A DNA stretch of 10,503 nucleotides. Source: Thermoprotei archaeon (GTDB lineage: Archaea; Thermoproteota; Thermoprotei; Thermofilales; B20-G17). Shown here piece after piece: positions 1-6,143 of the stretch (its first letter is position 1; every line of letters begins with the position of its first letter). Made by a program: the position numbers and the translations under genes. Location: positions 1 through 10,503 of the forward strand of contig QMRW01000038.1 in the NCBI GenBank assembly GCA_003650785.1, read 5' to 3'. The notes below the pieces were generated by a model that was given only the letters and a program-made list of their open reading frames with translations, was not told the DNA's origin and made no database searches.

Positions 1-858
1 ACTCCCTCTACACCTATGATGAAGATATACCTGGATGAAAAGCATAGGATGAATAAGGAGAAGGCACTAGAGGTCGCTAGAAAGATTGAACTCACTACTA
101 TAGAGACTGTAGCCAAGAGGATTTTATTAGATCACATAACATTCTCGATAACTATAGAGCTTGACGAGGATATGATGAAGGATAGAGGAGTGACGATAGA
201 TGATGTAAGGAAAGCACTAAGTAAGTTAAGGGGAAGAGAGGGAGTAATAGAGGTATATGAAGATGAGAATAAAGTCATTTTCTATCCACCAGCCAAGGAT
301 TTCTTCAAGCTTAAGAGGATTTATGATAGAATAATGTCACTACGACTTAAGGGTATTAAGGGAATAAGAAGAGCAGTAGTGAGAAAGGATAAGCAGACCG
401 GAGAGTACTACCTTATAACAGAAGGATCTGACCTAAAGAGTGTACTCACTGTGGATGGAGTAGACCCTACAAGGACCACTACTAATAACATTCAGGAAAT
501 AGCTGAAGTTCTAGGAATAGAGGCAGCTAGAGAAGTGATAATTAGAGAGATTGTAGAAGTACTCAGAGATCAAGGTCTTGATGTCGATATAAGACATATA
601 ATGTTGGTAGCTGATGCTATGACATATACTGGTAGAGTAAGACAGATAGGTCGTCATGGTTTGGCTGGTGAGAAGATGAGCGTCTTAGCCAGAGCAGCCT
701 TCGAAGTTACTGTTAAGAATCTAGTAGAGGCCGCTAGTAGAGGAGAGATAGATAGATTAGAAGGAGTAACCGAAAATGTTATAGTAGGTTCACCCTATAT
801 GCCCCTAGGTACAGGTGTAGTAGAACTACTAATGAAATATGGATTAAAGGTGAAGTAG
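1..858 (+). CDS. rpoA2: DNA-directed RNA polymerase subunit A'' (Rpo1C), 5'-truncated by window edge
   Basis: This is the C-terminal part of the archaeal RNA polymerase largest subunit, split into A' and A''. The reading frame is open from base 1 and begins TPSTPMMKIYL, matching the conserved segment just after the trigger loop (KTPSLTVYL in eukaryotic Rpb1). The ATG codons at 16 and 19 are therefore internal, and the gene starts outside the window. Archaeal A'' is usually near 390-400 residues and 285 are visible. The conserved tail is clear: DIRHIMLVADAMTYTGRVR, then RHGLAGEKMSVLARAAFE, then GVTENVIVGSPYMPLGTG, which form cleft and clamp parts of the core enzyme. The stop lies one base before rpl30e, in the common rpoB-rpoA1-rpoA2-rpl30e-nusA operon order. 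Nothing in the visible part looks degenerate. Confidence 0.97.
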   Translation, partial: TPSTPMMKIYLDEKHRMNKEKALEVARKIELTTIETVAKRILLDHITFSITIELDEDMMKDRGVTIDDVRKALSKLRGREGVIEVYEDENKVIFYPPAKDFFKLKRIYDRIMSLRLKGIKGIRRAVVRKDKQTGEYYLITEGSDLKSVLTVDGVDPTRTTTNNIQEIAEVLGIEAAREVIIREIVEVLRDQGLDVDIRHIMLVADAMTYTGRVRQIGRHGLAGEKMSVLARAAFEVTVKNLVEAASRGEIDRLEGVTENVIVGSPYMPLGTGVVELLMKYGLKVK

Positions 859-859
859 T

Positions 860-1168
860 ATGGACATAGCACGCGAGCTCAGTGTAGCTATGAAAACAGG
901 ACAGGTCATTATAGGTAGTAAGAGGACTATAAAGGCTTGTATCCATGGAAAGGCTAAGATGGTCATAGTTTCCATGAACTGCCCTGAGGATATTAGACGC
1001 AGTATAGAGTACTATTGTAAGCTCTCAAACATACCTATCTATGAATATCCGGGTACCAGTTGGGATCTAGGCTCTCTATGCAGAAAACCATTTATGGTGG
1101 CTGCACTAGCTATAATCGATCCAGGAAATAGTGATATACTATTGCTAGTACAGAGAGAGGAGGAGTAG
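860..1168 (+). CDS. rpl30e: Large ribosomal subunit protein L30e
   Basis: A 102-residue RNA-binding protein of the L7Ae/L30e family, part of the large ribosomal subunit. The N-terminal stretch SVAMKTGQVIIGSKRTIKAC and the later PIYEYPGTSWDLGSLCRKPF are typical of archaeal L30e, and the length matches the family (about 100 residues). The start at 860 is one base after the rpoA2 stop, with GGTGA at 849-853 as ribosome binding site 6 nt upstream. Position between rpoA2 and nusA is the usual archaeal one. Its last codons (REEE, GAGGAGGAG at 1157-1165) also serve as the ribosome binding site of nusA. Confidence 0.96.
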   Translation: MDIARELSVAMKTGQVIIGSKRTIKACIHGKAKMVIVSMNCPEDIRRSIEYYCKLSNIPIYEYPGTSWDLGSLCRKPFMVAALAIIDPGNSDILLLVQREEE

Positions 1169-1169
1169 T

Positions 1170-1604
1170 ATGAATGGAATAAGGCTTACAGAGAGAGAAA
1201 TGCAATGTATAGCTTTATTCGAAAGCTTTACAGGAGTTACTGTCAAAGATTGTATCCTAGATGATAGGTTGAACAGGATAATATTCGTAGTCAAAGAAGG
1301 ACAGGCAGGACTAGCCATAGGAAAGAGAGGAATCAATGTAAAGAGATTGAAAGGTCTACTAAGAAAGGACCTGGAAATAGTGGAGTATGCCAGTACACCG
1401 GAGGAACTTGCCAGAAAATGTCTATTTCCTGCGAGAGTGCTCTCAGTAAGAATCTCAACCCTAGCTAACAATAAAAAAGTAGCCATAATACAAGTTCCAC
1501 CCTCAGATAAAGGTCTAGCAGTAGGTAAAGGTGGAAGAAACGTATCTAGACTTAGACTACTAATGAAGAGGTACTTCGACATAGATAAGGTTACTCTAAT
1601 ATAA
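1170..1604 (+). CDS. nusA: Archaeal NusA-like transcription elongation/termination factor (two KH domains)
   Basis: A 144-residue protein made of two KH RNA-binding domains. The GxxG loops are visible as GKRG at residues 51-54 (LAIGKRGINVKRL) and GKGG at 119-122 (LAVGKGGRNVSRL). As is usual for archaeal NusA, the bacterial N-terminal RNA polymerase-binding domain and S1 domain are absent. It probably acts on RNA emerging from the polymerase encoded in the same operon; in archaea the exact role is not well settled. The start is one base after the rpl30e stop, with a strong GGAGG (1159-1163) at 6-nt spacing. It closes the first transcription unit: the next gene has its own promoter. Confidence 0.94.
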   Translation: MNGIRLTEREMQCIALFESFTGVTVKDCILDDRLNRIIFVVKEGQAGLAIGKRGINVKRLKGLLRKDLEIVEYASTPEELARKCLFPARVLSVRISTLANNKKVAIIQVPPSDKGLAVGKGGRNVSRLRLLMKRYFDIDKVTLI

Positions 1605-1656
1605 GGTTCATTGAACTAATAGATTTTGAATACAGTTTAAAATAGTAGTAACCCTT

Positions 1657-1731
1657 AGAGAGGGATGTTTAAATATCTCTCTAGTGATTAAAGGAGAGAT
1701 TAGAGGGTAGTACCTAGATCTAGTGGAGGTG
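1657..1731 (+). promoter_or_regulatory. Promoter and ribosome binding site of the rps12-rpoD operon
   Basis: The 135-bp gap after nusA holds a clear TATA box, TTTAAATAT at 1668-1676, which predicts a transcription start near 1699 and a leader of about 40 nt. A strong GGAGGTG lies at 1725-1731, 8 nt before the rps12 ATG at 1740. The TATA box sits inside a 26-bp imperfect palindrome at 1657-1682 with arms AGAGAG and CTCTCT; 9 of 13 position pairs are complementary. The promoter call is inferred from the consensus. Confidence 0.65.
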
Positions 1732-1739
1732 AAACATGT

Positions 1740-2183
1740 ATGCCTGGATCGAAATCACCAAGAGGAATGTTCGCAGCTAGAAAACTACGTATGAAGAGGA
1801 AGAAATTCAGAATGAGTGATCTACACTACAAGCGTAGAGTACTTGGTATAGCTATAGAAGCGGATCCATTGGAAGGTGCACCCATGGCCAGGGGAATAGT
1901 AATAGAGAAGGTAGGCATAGAGAGTAGACAACCTAATAGTGCTGTTAGAAAATGTGTACGTGTCCAGTTAATAAAAAATGGAAAGCAAGTTACAGCCTTT
2001 CTTCCAGGGGATGGAGCATTAAAGTTCGTAGATGAGCATGATGAAGTGATAATAGAGAGAATAGGTGGACCAGAAGGAAGAGCCTATGGAGATCTCCCGG
2101 GAGTAAGATTCAAAGTGATTAAAGTGAATGGAGTATCGCTTAAGGCTATACTACAAGGTAAGAAGCAGAAGCCTATAAGGTAG
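1740..2183 (+). CDS. rps12: Small ribosomal subunit protein S12
   Basis: A 147-residue archaeal S12 (uS12), a decoding-centre protein of the 30S subunit. Conserved segments include the N-terminal MPGSKSPRGMFAARKLR, the decoding loop PNSAVRKCVRVQLIKNG near residues 66-82, and GDLPGVRFKVIKV near the C terminus. The start at 1740 is set by GGAGGTG (1725-1731); an ATG at 1736 is out of frame. In many archaea rps12 is followed by rps7 and elongation factor genes. Here the next gene, 8 bp downstream, is rpoD, so rps12 is the first gene of a different operon from usual. Confidence 0.97.
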   Translation: MPGSKSPRGMFAARKLRMKRKKFRMSDLHYKRRVLGIAIEADPLEGAPMARGIVIEKVGIESRQPNSAVRKCVRVQLIKNGKQVTAFLPGDGALKFVDEHDEVIIERIGGPEGRAYGDLPGVRFKVIKVNGVSLKAILQGKKQKPIR

Positions 2184-2191
2184 GAGAGGAC

Positions 2192-3019
2192 ATGAAGACT
2201 AACATAAAAGTAGAGCTAAATAGTAGAAATGAAAAACGGATAGTATTCACAATAAAGGGTATAAACGTAGCTCTAGCAAATGCCATAAGAAGAGTTATAC
2301 TGTCCGAAATACCTACAATGGCTGTAGATGAAGTAGTCATATTTGAAAATGATAGTGTCCTACACGATGAAATACTGGCTCATAGAATAGCTCTGGTACC
2401 CCTGAGGACAGATATTAACACGTTATACTCACTGAAAAATCTGAAAGAACTGAGTGAACAAGAGGTAGTACTAACTCTCGATATAGAGGCAGTGGAATCG
2501 GGTACTATAGTCTATTCCAGTGACCTGAAATCTACGGATCCGATAGTAAGACCGGTATATGACAATATACCTATAGTCAAGCTCGAGAAGGGACAGAAAC
2601 TACTACTAGAGGCCTATGCAAGATATGGTCTAGGTAAGGATCATGCGAAGTGGCAGGCGGCATGTGTTTCAGCCTATAAATATAAACCCATAATCGATAT
2701 AGATGAAGAAAAGTGTCTAGCCTGTGGAGAATGCGCTAAAGTATGCCCTAAATCCATAATAAAGGTTAATGATGTAGCTCATGTTGAAGAGGAGATCTCA
2801 TGTACACTATGTAAGCTATGTGAAAAAGCGTGTCCTGTGGGAGCTATAAGAGTCCATTGGGATGATACTACATTTATATTCAAGGTAGAGACGAATGGTA
2901 GTATTCCAGTAGAACATCTACCTACCCTAGCTGTACACATACTCAGGATAAGATTACTCGATCTTAAAAACTCTATAATCAGCACAGTAAAACAACTTGA
3001 GGAGGAGGAGTCAGCATGA
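2192..3019 (+). CDS. rpoD: RNA polymerase subunit D (Rpo3) with two 4Fe-4S-type cysteine motifs
   Basis: A 275-residue archaeal counterpart of Rpb3/bacterial alpha, which with subunit L seeds RNA polymerase assembly. The dimerisation domain shows INVALANAIRRVILSEIPTMA at residues 24-44 and the C-terminal helix region LAVHILRIRLLDL. Inserted between the parts is a ferredoxin-like domain with two complete CxxCxxCxxxCP motifs: Cys 175, 178, 181, 185 and Cys 204, 207, 210, 214. Some archaea keep both motifs and others keep one or none; here all eight ligands are present, so two [4Fe-4S] clusters are possible. It is co-transcribed with rps12 (8-bp gap) and overlaps rpl18e by ATGA. In most archaea it follows rps11 instead. 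Confidence 0.96.
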   Translation: MKTNIKVELNSRNEKRIVFTIKGINVALANAIRRVILSEIPTMAVDEVVIFENDSVLHDEILAHRIALVPLRTDINTLYSLKNLKELSEQEVVLTLDIEAVESGTIVYSSDLKSTDPIVRPVYDNIPIVKLEKGQKLLLEAYARYGLGKDHAKWQAACVSAYKYKPIIDIDEEKCLACGECAKVCPKSIIKVNDVAHVEEEISCTLCKLCEKACPVGAIRVHWDDTTFIFKVETNGSIPVEHLPTLAVHILRIRLLDLKNSIISTVKQLEEEESA

Positions 3020-3378
3020 GGAGGACTGGCCCTACAGACATACATGTAAGATTACTTGCATCATATCTTAGAAAGTGCTATAGAAGGTATGGTGCTAAGA
3101 TCTGGAGATATGTAGCTGAGTTAATAATGAAGCCTAGGAGATCTAGGATAGCCGTGAACATAAGTAAAATAAATAGGTACACTGATGAAGGAGATCAAGT
3201 AGTAGTTCCTGGAAAGGTCTTAGCCTCAGGAGAACTAGATCATAAAGTAGTGATTGCTGCATTGGCATTTTCGGAGCGTGCAAGGGAAAAAATTAAAAAG
3301 GTCGGTGGCGAAGCAATAACAATACCCGAGCTTATCGAGCGAAATCCTAAGGGTAGTAATGTTAAGGTGATAATATGA
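3016..3378 (+). CDS. rpl18e: Large ribosomal subunit protein L18e
   Basis: A 120-residue archaeal/eukaryotic-type L18e (eL18), a structural protein of the 50S subunit. Recognisable parts are the basic N terminus (MRRTGPTDIHVRLLASYLRK), VNISKINRYTDEGDQVVVPG and KVLASGELDHKVVIAALAFS. The start codon overlaps the rpoD stop as ATGA, with GAGGAGGAG just upstream at 3001-3010. Its own stop overlaps the rpl13 start in the same way. These overlaps point to translational coupling through rpoD-rpl18e-rpl13. The order rpoD-rpl18e-rpl13-rps9 is widely conserved in archaea. Confidence 0.96.
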   Translation: MRRTGPTDIHVRLLASYLRKCYRRYGAKIWRYVAELIMKPRRSRIAVNISKINRYTDEGDQVVVPGKVLASGELDHKVVIAALAFSERAREKIKKVGGEAITIPELIERNPKGSNVKVII

Positions 3379-3821
3379 GTGAAAGACCAGTAGTCATAGA
3401 TGCCAGAAATCTAGTAATGGGAAGACTAGCCAGTGTAGTAGCTAAGAGGCTACTTAAGGGTGAGAGAATTGTAGTTGTAAATATAGAGAATGCTGTAATA
3501 ACAGGTGACTACCAGAGAGTAGTGAGATTCTATAAAAAGAGAATTGAGGAGTGGAGAACTCACTATAATCCTGAGAAAAGAGGGCCGAAATTACCCAGAA
3601 GACCAGATAGAATATTCAAGAGGACGGTTAGAGGAATGCTACCCAGACGTAAGAAAAGGGGTAGAGATGCTCTGAGGAGACTAAGAGTATATATAGGTAC
3701 TCCTCCCGAGTATAGGGACATTGAAAAGGAGACAGTACCAGAGGCTTTCATTGAGAGAATTGACGAGAAATATATAACACTAAGGGAACTCTCAAAAGAA
3801 ATAGGAGGATGGAGAGAATGA
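3375..3821 (+). CDS. rpl13: Large ribosomal subunit protein L13
   Basis: A 148-residue archaeal L13 (uL13) of the 50S subunit. Family features are the N-terminal VVIDARNLVMGRLASVVAKR, the central VNIENAVITGDY, and KRGPKLPRRPDRIFKRTVRG followed by MLPRRKKRGRDALRRLRVYIG. The ATG overlaps the rpl18e stop (ATGA at 3375-3378) and has GGTGA at 3366-3370. The stop overlaps the best rps9 start, again as ATGA (3818-3821). Confidence 0.96.
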   Translation: MSERPVVIDARNLVMGRLASVVAKRLLKGERIVVVNIENAVITGDYQRVVRFYKKRIEEWRTHYNPEKRGPKLPRRPDRIFKRTVRGMLPRRKKRGRDALRRLRVYIGTPPEYRDIEKETVPEAFIERIDEKYITLRELSKEIGGWRE

Positions 3822-4219
3822 GGATCGTACTCGCTTCAGCTAGGAGAAAGACTGCAATAGCTAGAGTACTAGTAAAGGAAGGGAAGGGAAGAGTTAGGAT
3901 TAATAGCGTCCCCCTTGAAATATACGAACCTGAGCTAGCAAAGTGGAAGATTATGGAGCCTTTACTGCTAGCTGGCGATGAAATAGTATCGAAATTAGAC
4001 ATCTATGTTAATGTCAGAGGTGGAGGAGTTATGGGTCAGGCCTCAGCTGCTAGGACTGCTATAGCTAGAGCTCTAGTAGAATGGACAGGATCTGAAGAAC
4101 TTAGGAAACTATACCTAAACTATGATAGGCATTTACTGGTGGAAGATCCTAGAAGGACTGAGCCTAAGAAACCGAGAGGAAGATCTGCTAGGGCTAAGAG
4201 ACAGAAGAGCTATAGGTAG
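3818..4219 (+). CDS. rps9: Small ribosomal subunit protein S9
   Basis: A 133-residue archaeal S9 (uS9), whose basic C-terminal tail reaches the ribosomal P site. It begins MRIVLASARRKTAIARVLVK and ends in the signature KKPRGRSARAKRQKSYR. Two in-frame ATGs are possible, at 3809 and 3818. I chose 3818 because GGAGG (3804-3808) is 9 nt upstream of it but directly abuts the 3809 codon, and because 3818 gives the same ATGA overlap (with rpl13) used by the two preceding genes. The last 10 bp overlap, in antisense, the 3' end of rpoN, so the two genes converge tail to tail. Confidence 0.95.
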   Translation: MRIVLASARRKTAIARVLVKEGKGRVRINSVPLEIYEPELAKWKIMEPLLLAGDEIVSKLDIYVNVRGGGVMGQASAARTAIARALVEWTGSEELRKLYLNYDRHLLVEDPRRTEPKKPRGRSARAKRQKSYR

Positions 4220-4428
4220 CGACTCTCCGTACTTGTTCTTTCATATCTCAAGATCTCATCTATGAGTTCCACATGGGTCAAGAACATTCTCCTACAGCAA
4301 TATCTAGTTATTCCCAGATCATCTAGTACTTTACCTGGATCCTCTCCTTGTGATACTCTCCTTATATACTCCTCCCACTTATCAGCTATTACAGCGCCAC
4401 AGGTGAAGCACCTAATTGGTATTATCAT
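4210..4428 (-). CDS. rpoN: RNA polymerase subunit N (Rpo10), inverted relative to its usual operon
   Basis: A 72-residue homologue of eukaryotic Rpb10, a small zinc-binding subunit that sits with subunits D and L. The zinc ligands are visible as CFTC (Cys7, Cys10) and the adjacent pair CC in RYCCRRM (Cys44, Cys45). Between them is DKWEEYIRRVSQGEDPGKVL, then HVELIDEILRY, all typical. The usual archaeal place is directly after rps9 on the same strand. Here it occupies that slot but faces the other way, overlapping rps9 by 10 bp at the 3' ends. It therefore needs its own promoter; a TATA-like CTTTATAAG on the minus strand (4461-4469) would give a very short leader. No clear ribosome binding site is seen. 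Confidence 0.95.
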   Translation of the reverse strand: MIIPIRCFTCGAVIADKWEEYIRRVSQGEDPGKVLDDLGITRYCCRRMFLTHVELIDEILRYERTSTESRYL

Positions 4429-4564
4429 TGCATATCGCCTACTCTAATGTATGCGAAGGTCTTATAAAGTAATTTCTATGGAGGATATTAGATTTCAAGC
4501 ACTTTATCATTCAGTTCTACACCAGAAAATTTATAGATACAAAGTAGGGGTATTGTTGAAGTAT
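4429..4564. promoter_or_regulatory. Divergent promoter region between rpoN and rps2
   Basis: This 136-bp stretch lies between the rpoN start (minus strand, 4428) and the best rps2 start (4565). On the minus strand CTTTATAAG at 4469-4461 predicts a start near 4438, about 10 nt before the rpoN ATG. On the plus strand TTTATAGAT at 4530-4538 predicts a start near 4561, within a few bases of the rps2 ATG. Both mRNAs would thus be leaderless or nearly so. The region is open in the rps2 frame from 4451, which is why a longer rps2 can be predicted by mistake. TATA assignments are by eye. Confidence 0.55.
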
Positions 4565-5206
4565 ATGAGCATGGAAGATGTCGAGAAGGAGATAGAACTA
4601 CTAGTACCCCTAGAAGTATACCTAGCTGCTGGTGTGAGAATAGGTACTCACATAAAGAATAAGTACATGGAACAGTTCATCTATAGTGTTAGACCAGATG
4701 GTCTATATCTACTGGATGTTAAGAAAATAGATGAGAGGATAAGAATAGCATCTCGCTTTATAGCACAGTATGAGGCAAAGGAGATAGTAGTAGTTTCTGC
4801 TAGACTCTATGGACAAAAACCTGTACTGAAGTTCTGTGAGTATACTGGTGCTATACCGATAGTTGGTAGATTCCCTCCGGGTACATTTACTAATCCAAGA
4901 CTAGAGTGTGCACTTGAACCAGAACTATTAATAGTGACAGACCCTAGGACAGATGCACAAGCACTACAAGAGGCTGTTATAATGGGGATACCAATAATAG
5001 GTATCTGCGATACTGATAATACTTGTAGCTTCATAGACTTCGTTATTCCAGCAAATAATAAGGGAAAGAAATCCTTAGCCTTAATCTACTGGTTACTTAC
5101 GAGAGAAGTACTTAGAGAGAGAGGTGAATTACCCCCTGATCAGGATCTTCCAGAAGGTATAGAGGATTTTGAGGCAGAACCCCTGTTCATGAAGAGAAGC
5201 GGTTAG
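4565..5206 (+). CDS. rps2: Small ribosomal subunit protein S2
   Basis: An archaeal S2 (uS2) of 213 residues. From the chosen start it reads MSMEDVEKEIELLVPLEVYL, followed by AAGVRIGTHIKNKYMEQFIY, then RPDGLYLLDVKKIDERIRIA, RFPPGTFTNP and PIIGICDTDN, all hallmarks of the family. An ATG at 4451 is in frame and would add 38 residues with no resemblance to known S2 N termini. I prefer 4565 because the family usually has only a short acidic leader before ELLVPL and because a TATA-like box at 4530-4538 would place the transcript start at this codon. No good ribosome binding site precedes either start. The gene is often next to memo in archaea, as here. Confidence 0.95.
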   Translation: MSMEDVEKEIELLVPLEVYLAAGVRIGTHIKNKYMEQFIYSVRPDGLYLLDVKKIDERIRIASRFIAQYEAKEIVVVSARLYGQKPVLKFCEYTGAIPIVGRFPPGTFTNPRLECALEPELLIVTDPRTDAQALQEAVIMGIPIIGICDTDNTCSFIDFVIPANNKGKKSLALIYWLLTREVLRERGELPPDQDLPEGIEDFEAEPLFMKRSG

Positions 5207-5256
5207 ATCAGTATGCACTAAGCTCGAGATCCCTGAAGTTGCCATAGTGACTATGC

Positions 5257-5289
5257 TTAAATAAGAGGTGACAATATCTCAAGAGGTGA
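5257..5289 (+). promoter_or_regulatory. Putative promoter and ribosome binding site of the memo-fni unit
   Basis: A TATA-like TTAAATAA at 5257-5264 predicts a start near 5287. The nonamer AAGAGGTGA occurs twice, at 5263-5271 and 5281-5289; the second copy is 4 nt from the GTG start of the Memo gene and is its likely ribosome binding site. If the transcript starts near 5287 it would cut into that site, so either the start is earlier or the mRNA is nearly leaderless. Confidence 0.45.
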
Positions 5290-5293
5290 AAGT

Positions 5294-6139
5294 GTGAGGA
5301 GAAATCCCGTTGTAGCTGGAACTTTCTACGAGGGAACCCGAGAGGGCCTTATCGAGAGATTAAAATGGTGTTTTCTTCATAAGCTTGGCCCAGGAAAGTT
5401 GCCCAAGTTAAATGTAAGTGGTCCTAGGAGATTAGTTGGTATAATATCACCCCACGCGGGTTATATGTACTCTGGTCCTATAGCAGCACACGGTTACAGC
5501 GTACTTGCCGAAGATGGTGTTGTGGATATAGTCGTAATAATAGGCCCTAATCATCATGGCATGGGTGCCCCACTCGCCGTATATCCAAGGGGTGTATGGG
5601 TAACTCCACTAGGAGAGGTGCCCGTAGCTGATGATGTAGTGAATAAACTTGTAAAGCACACTGGTATAATCGAAAAGGATACCACAGCTCACCTATATGA
5701 GCACTCGTTAGAGGTTCAACTTCCATTCTTGCAGTATACGCTTGGTGAGGACTTTAAGATAGTTCCTATAACTATGCTCATCCAGAACTACGATACCTCC
5801 GTAGCTCTAGCTGATGCGTTAGTTCATACACTAGAAGGGTATAATCACATAATAATCGCGAGTACTGATTTCACACACTACGAACCACACGAAAGAGCTC
5901 GTGAGAAAGATATGAAGGCTATAGAGAGAATAGTGAATCTAGACACAAAGGGTCTATACGATGTGATATTTGAAATGGATATTTCAATGTGTGGCTATGG
6001 TCCTGTTATGGTTCTAATGGAGTACTCTAGGAAAGTTGGTGCTAGAAATGTAAACTTCCTTAAGTACGCTACTTCAGGGGATATAACTAAGGACTATTCT
6101 AGTGTAGTGGGATATGCCAGCCTAGTTATGATGGAGTGA
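5294..6139 (+). CDS. Memo-family protein (AmmeMemoRadiSam system protein B-like)
   Basis: A 281-residue protein of the Memo family, which shares the fold of class III extradiol dioxygenases; its archaeal substrate is unknown. Motifs in order are NPVVAGTFYE near the N terminus, SPHAGYMYSGP (His54), GPNHHGMG (His87, His88), EHSLEVQLPFLQY (137-149), STDFTHYE (Asp192, His195) and MCGYGPV (Cys233). These correspond to the putative metal-binding His, Asp and Cys of human MEMO1, so the pocket looks intact. The start is GTG with GAGGTGA at 5283-5289. The gene lies 4 bp before fni, and in many archaea it sits between rps2 and mevalonate pathway genes, hinting at a link to isoprenoid metabolism. No partner radical SAM gene is seen nearby. 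Confidence 0.9.
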   Translation: MRRNPVVAGTFYEGTREGLIERLKWCFLHKLGPGKLPKLNVSGPRRLVGIISPHAGYMYSGPIAAHGYSVLAEDGVVDIVVIIGPNHHGMGAPLAVYPRGVWVTPLGEVPVADDVVNKLVKHTGIIEKDTTAHLYEHSLEVQLPFLQYTLGEDFKIVPITMLIQNYDTSVALADALVHTLEGYNHIIIASTDFTHYEPHERAREKDMKAIERIVNLDTKGLYDVIFEMDISMCGYGPVMVLMEYSRKVGARNVNFLKYATSGDITKDYSSVVGYASLVMME

Positions 6140-6143
6140 TTAC

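Noticed and set aside
16..21. ATG codons at 16 and 19 as the start of rpoA2
   Set aside because: The frame is open to base 1, and the upstream codons TPSTP belong to the conserved subunit A'' sequence, so the gene begins outside the window.
1145..1582. 145-codon open frame antisense to nusA
   Set aside because: It mirrors the conserved nusA reading frame and has low-complexity Ser/Leu content; a shadow of the real gene.
3809..3817. ATG at 3809 as the rps9 start
   Set aside because: The GGAGG directly abuts it, leaving no spacing; 3818 has proper spacing and an ATGA overlap with rpl13.
4451..4564. A 38-residue N-terminal extension of S2
   Set aside because: It has no resemblance to S2, and it covers TATA-like elements for both rpoN and rps2.
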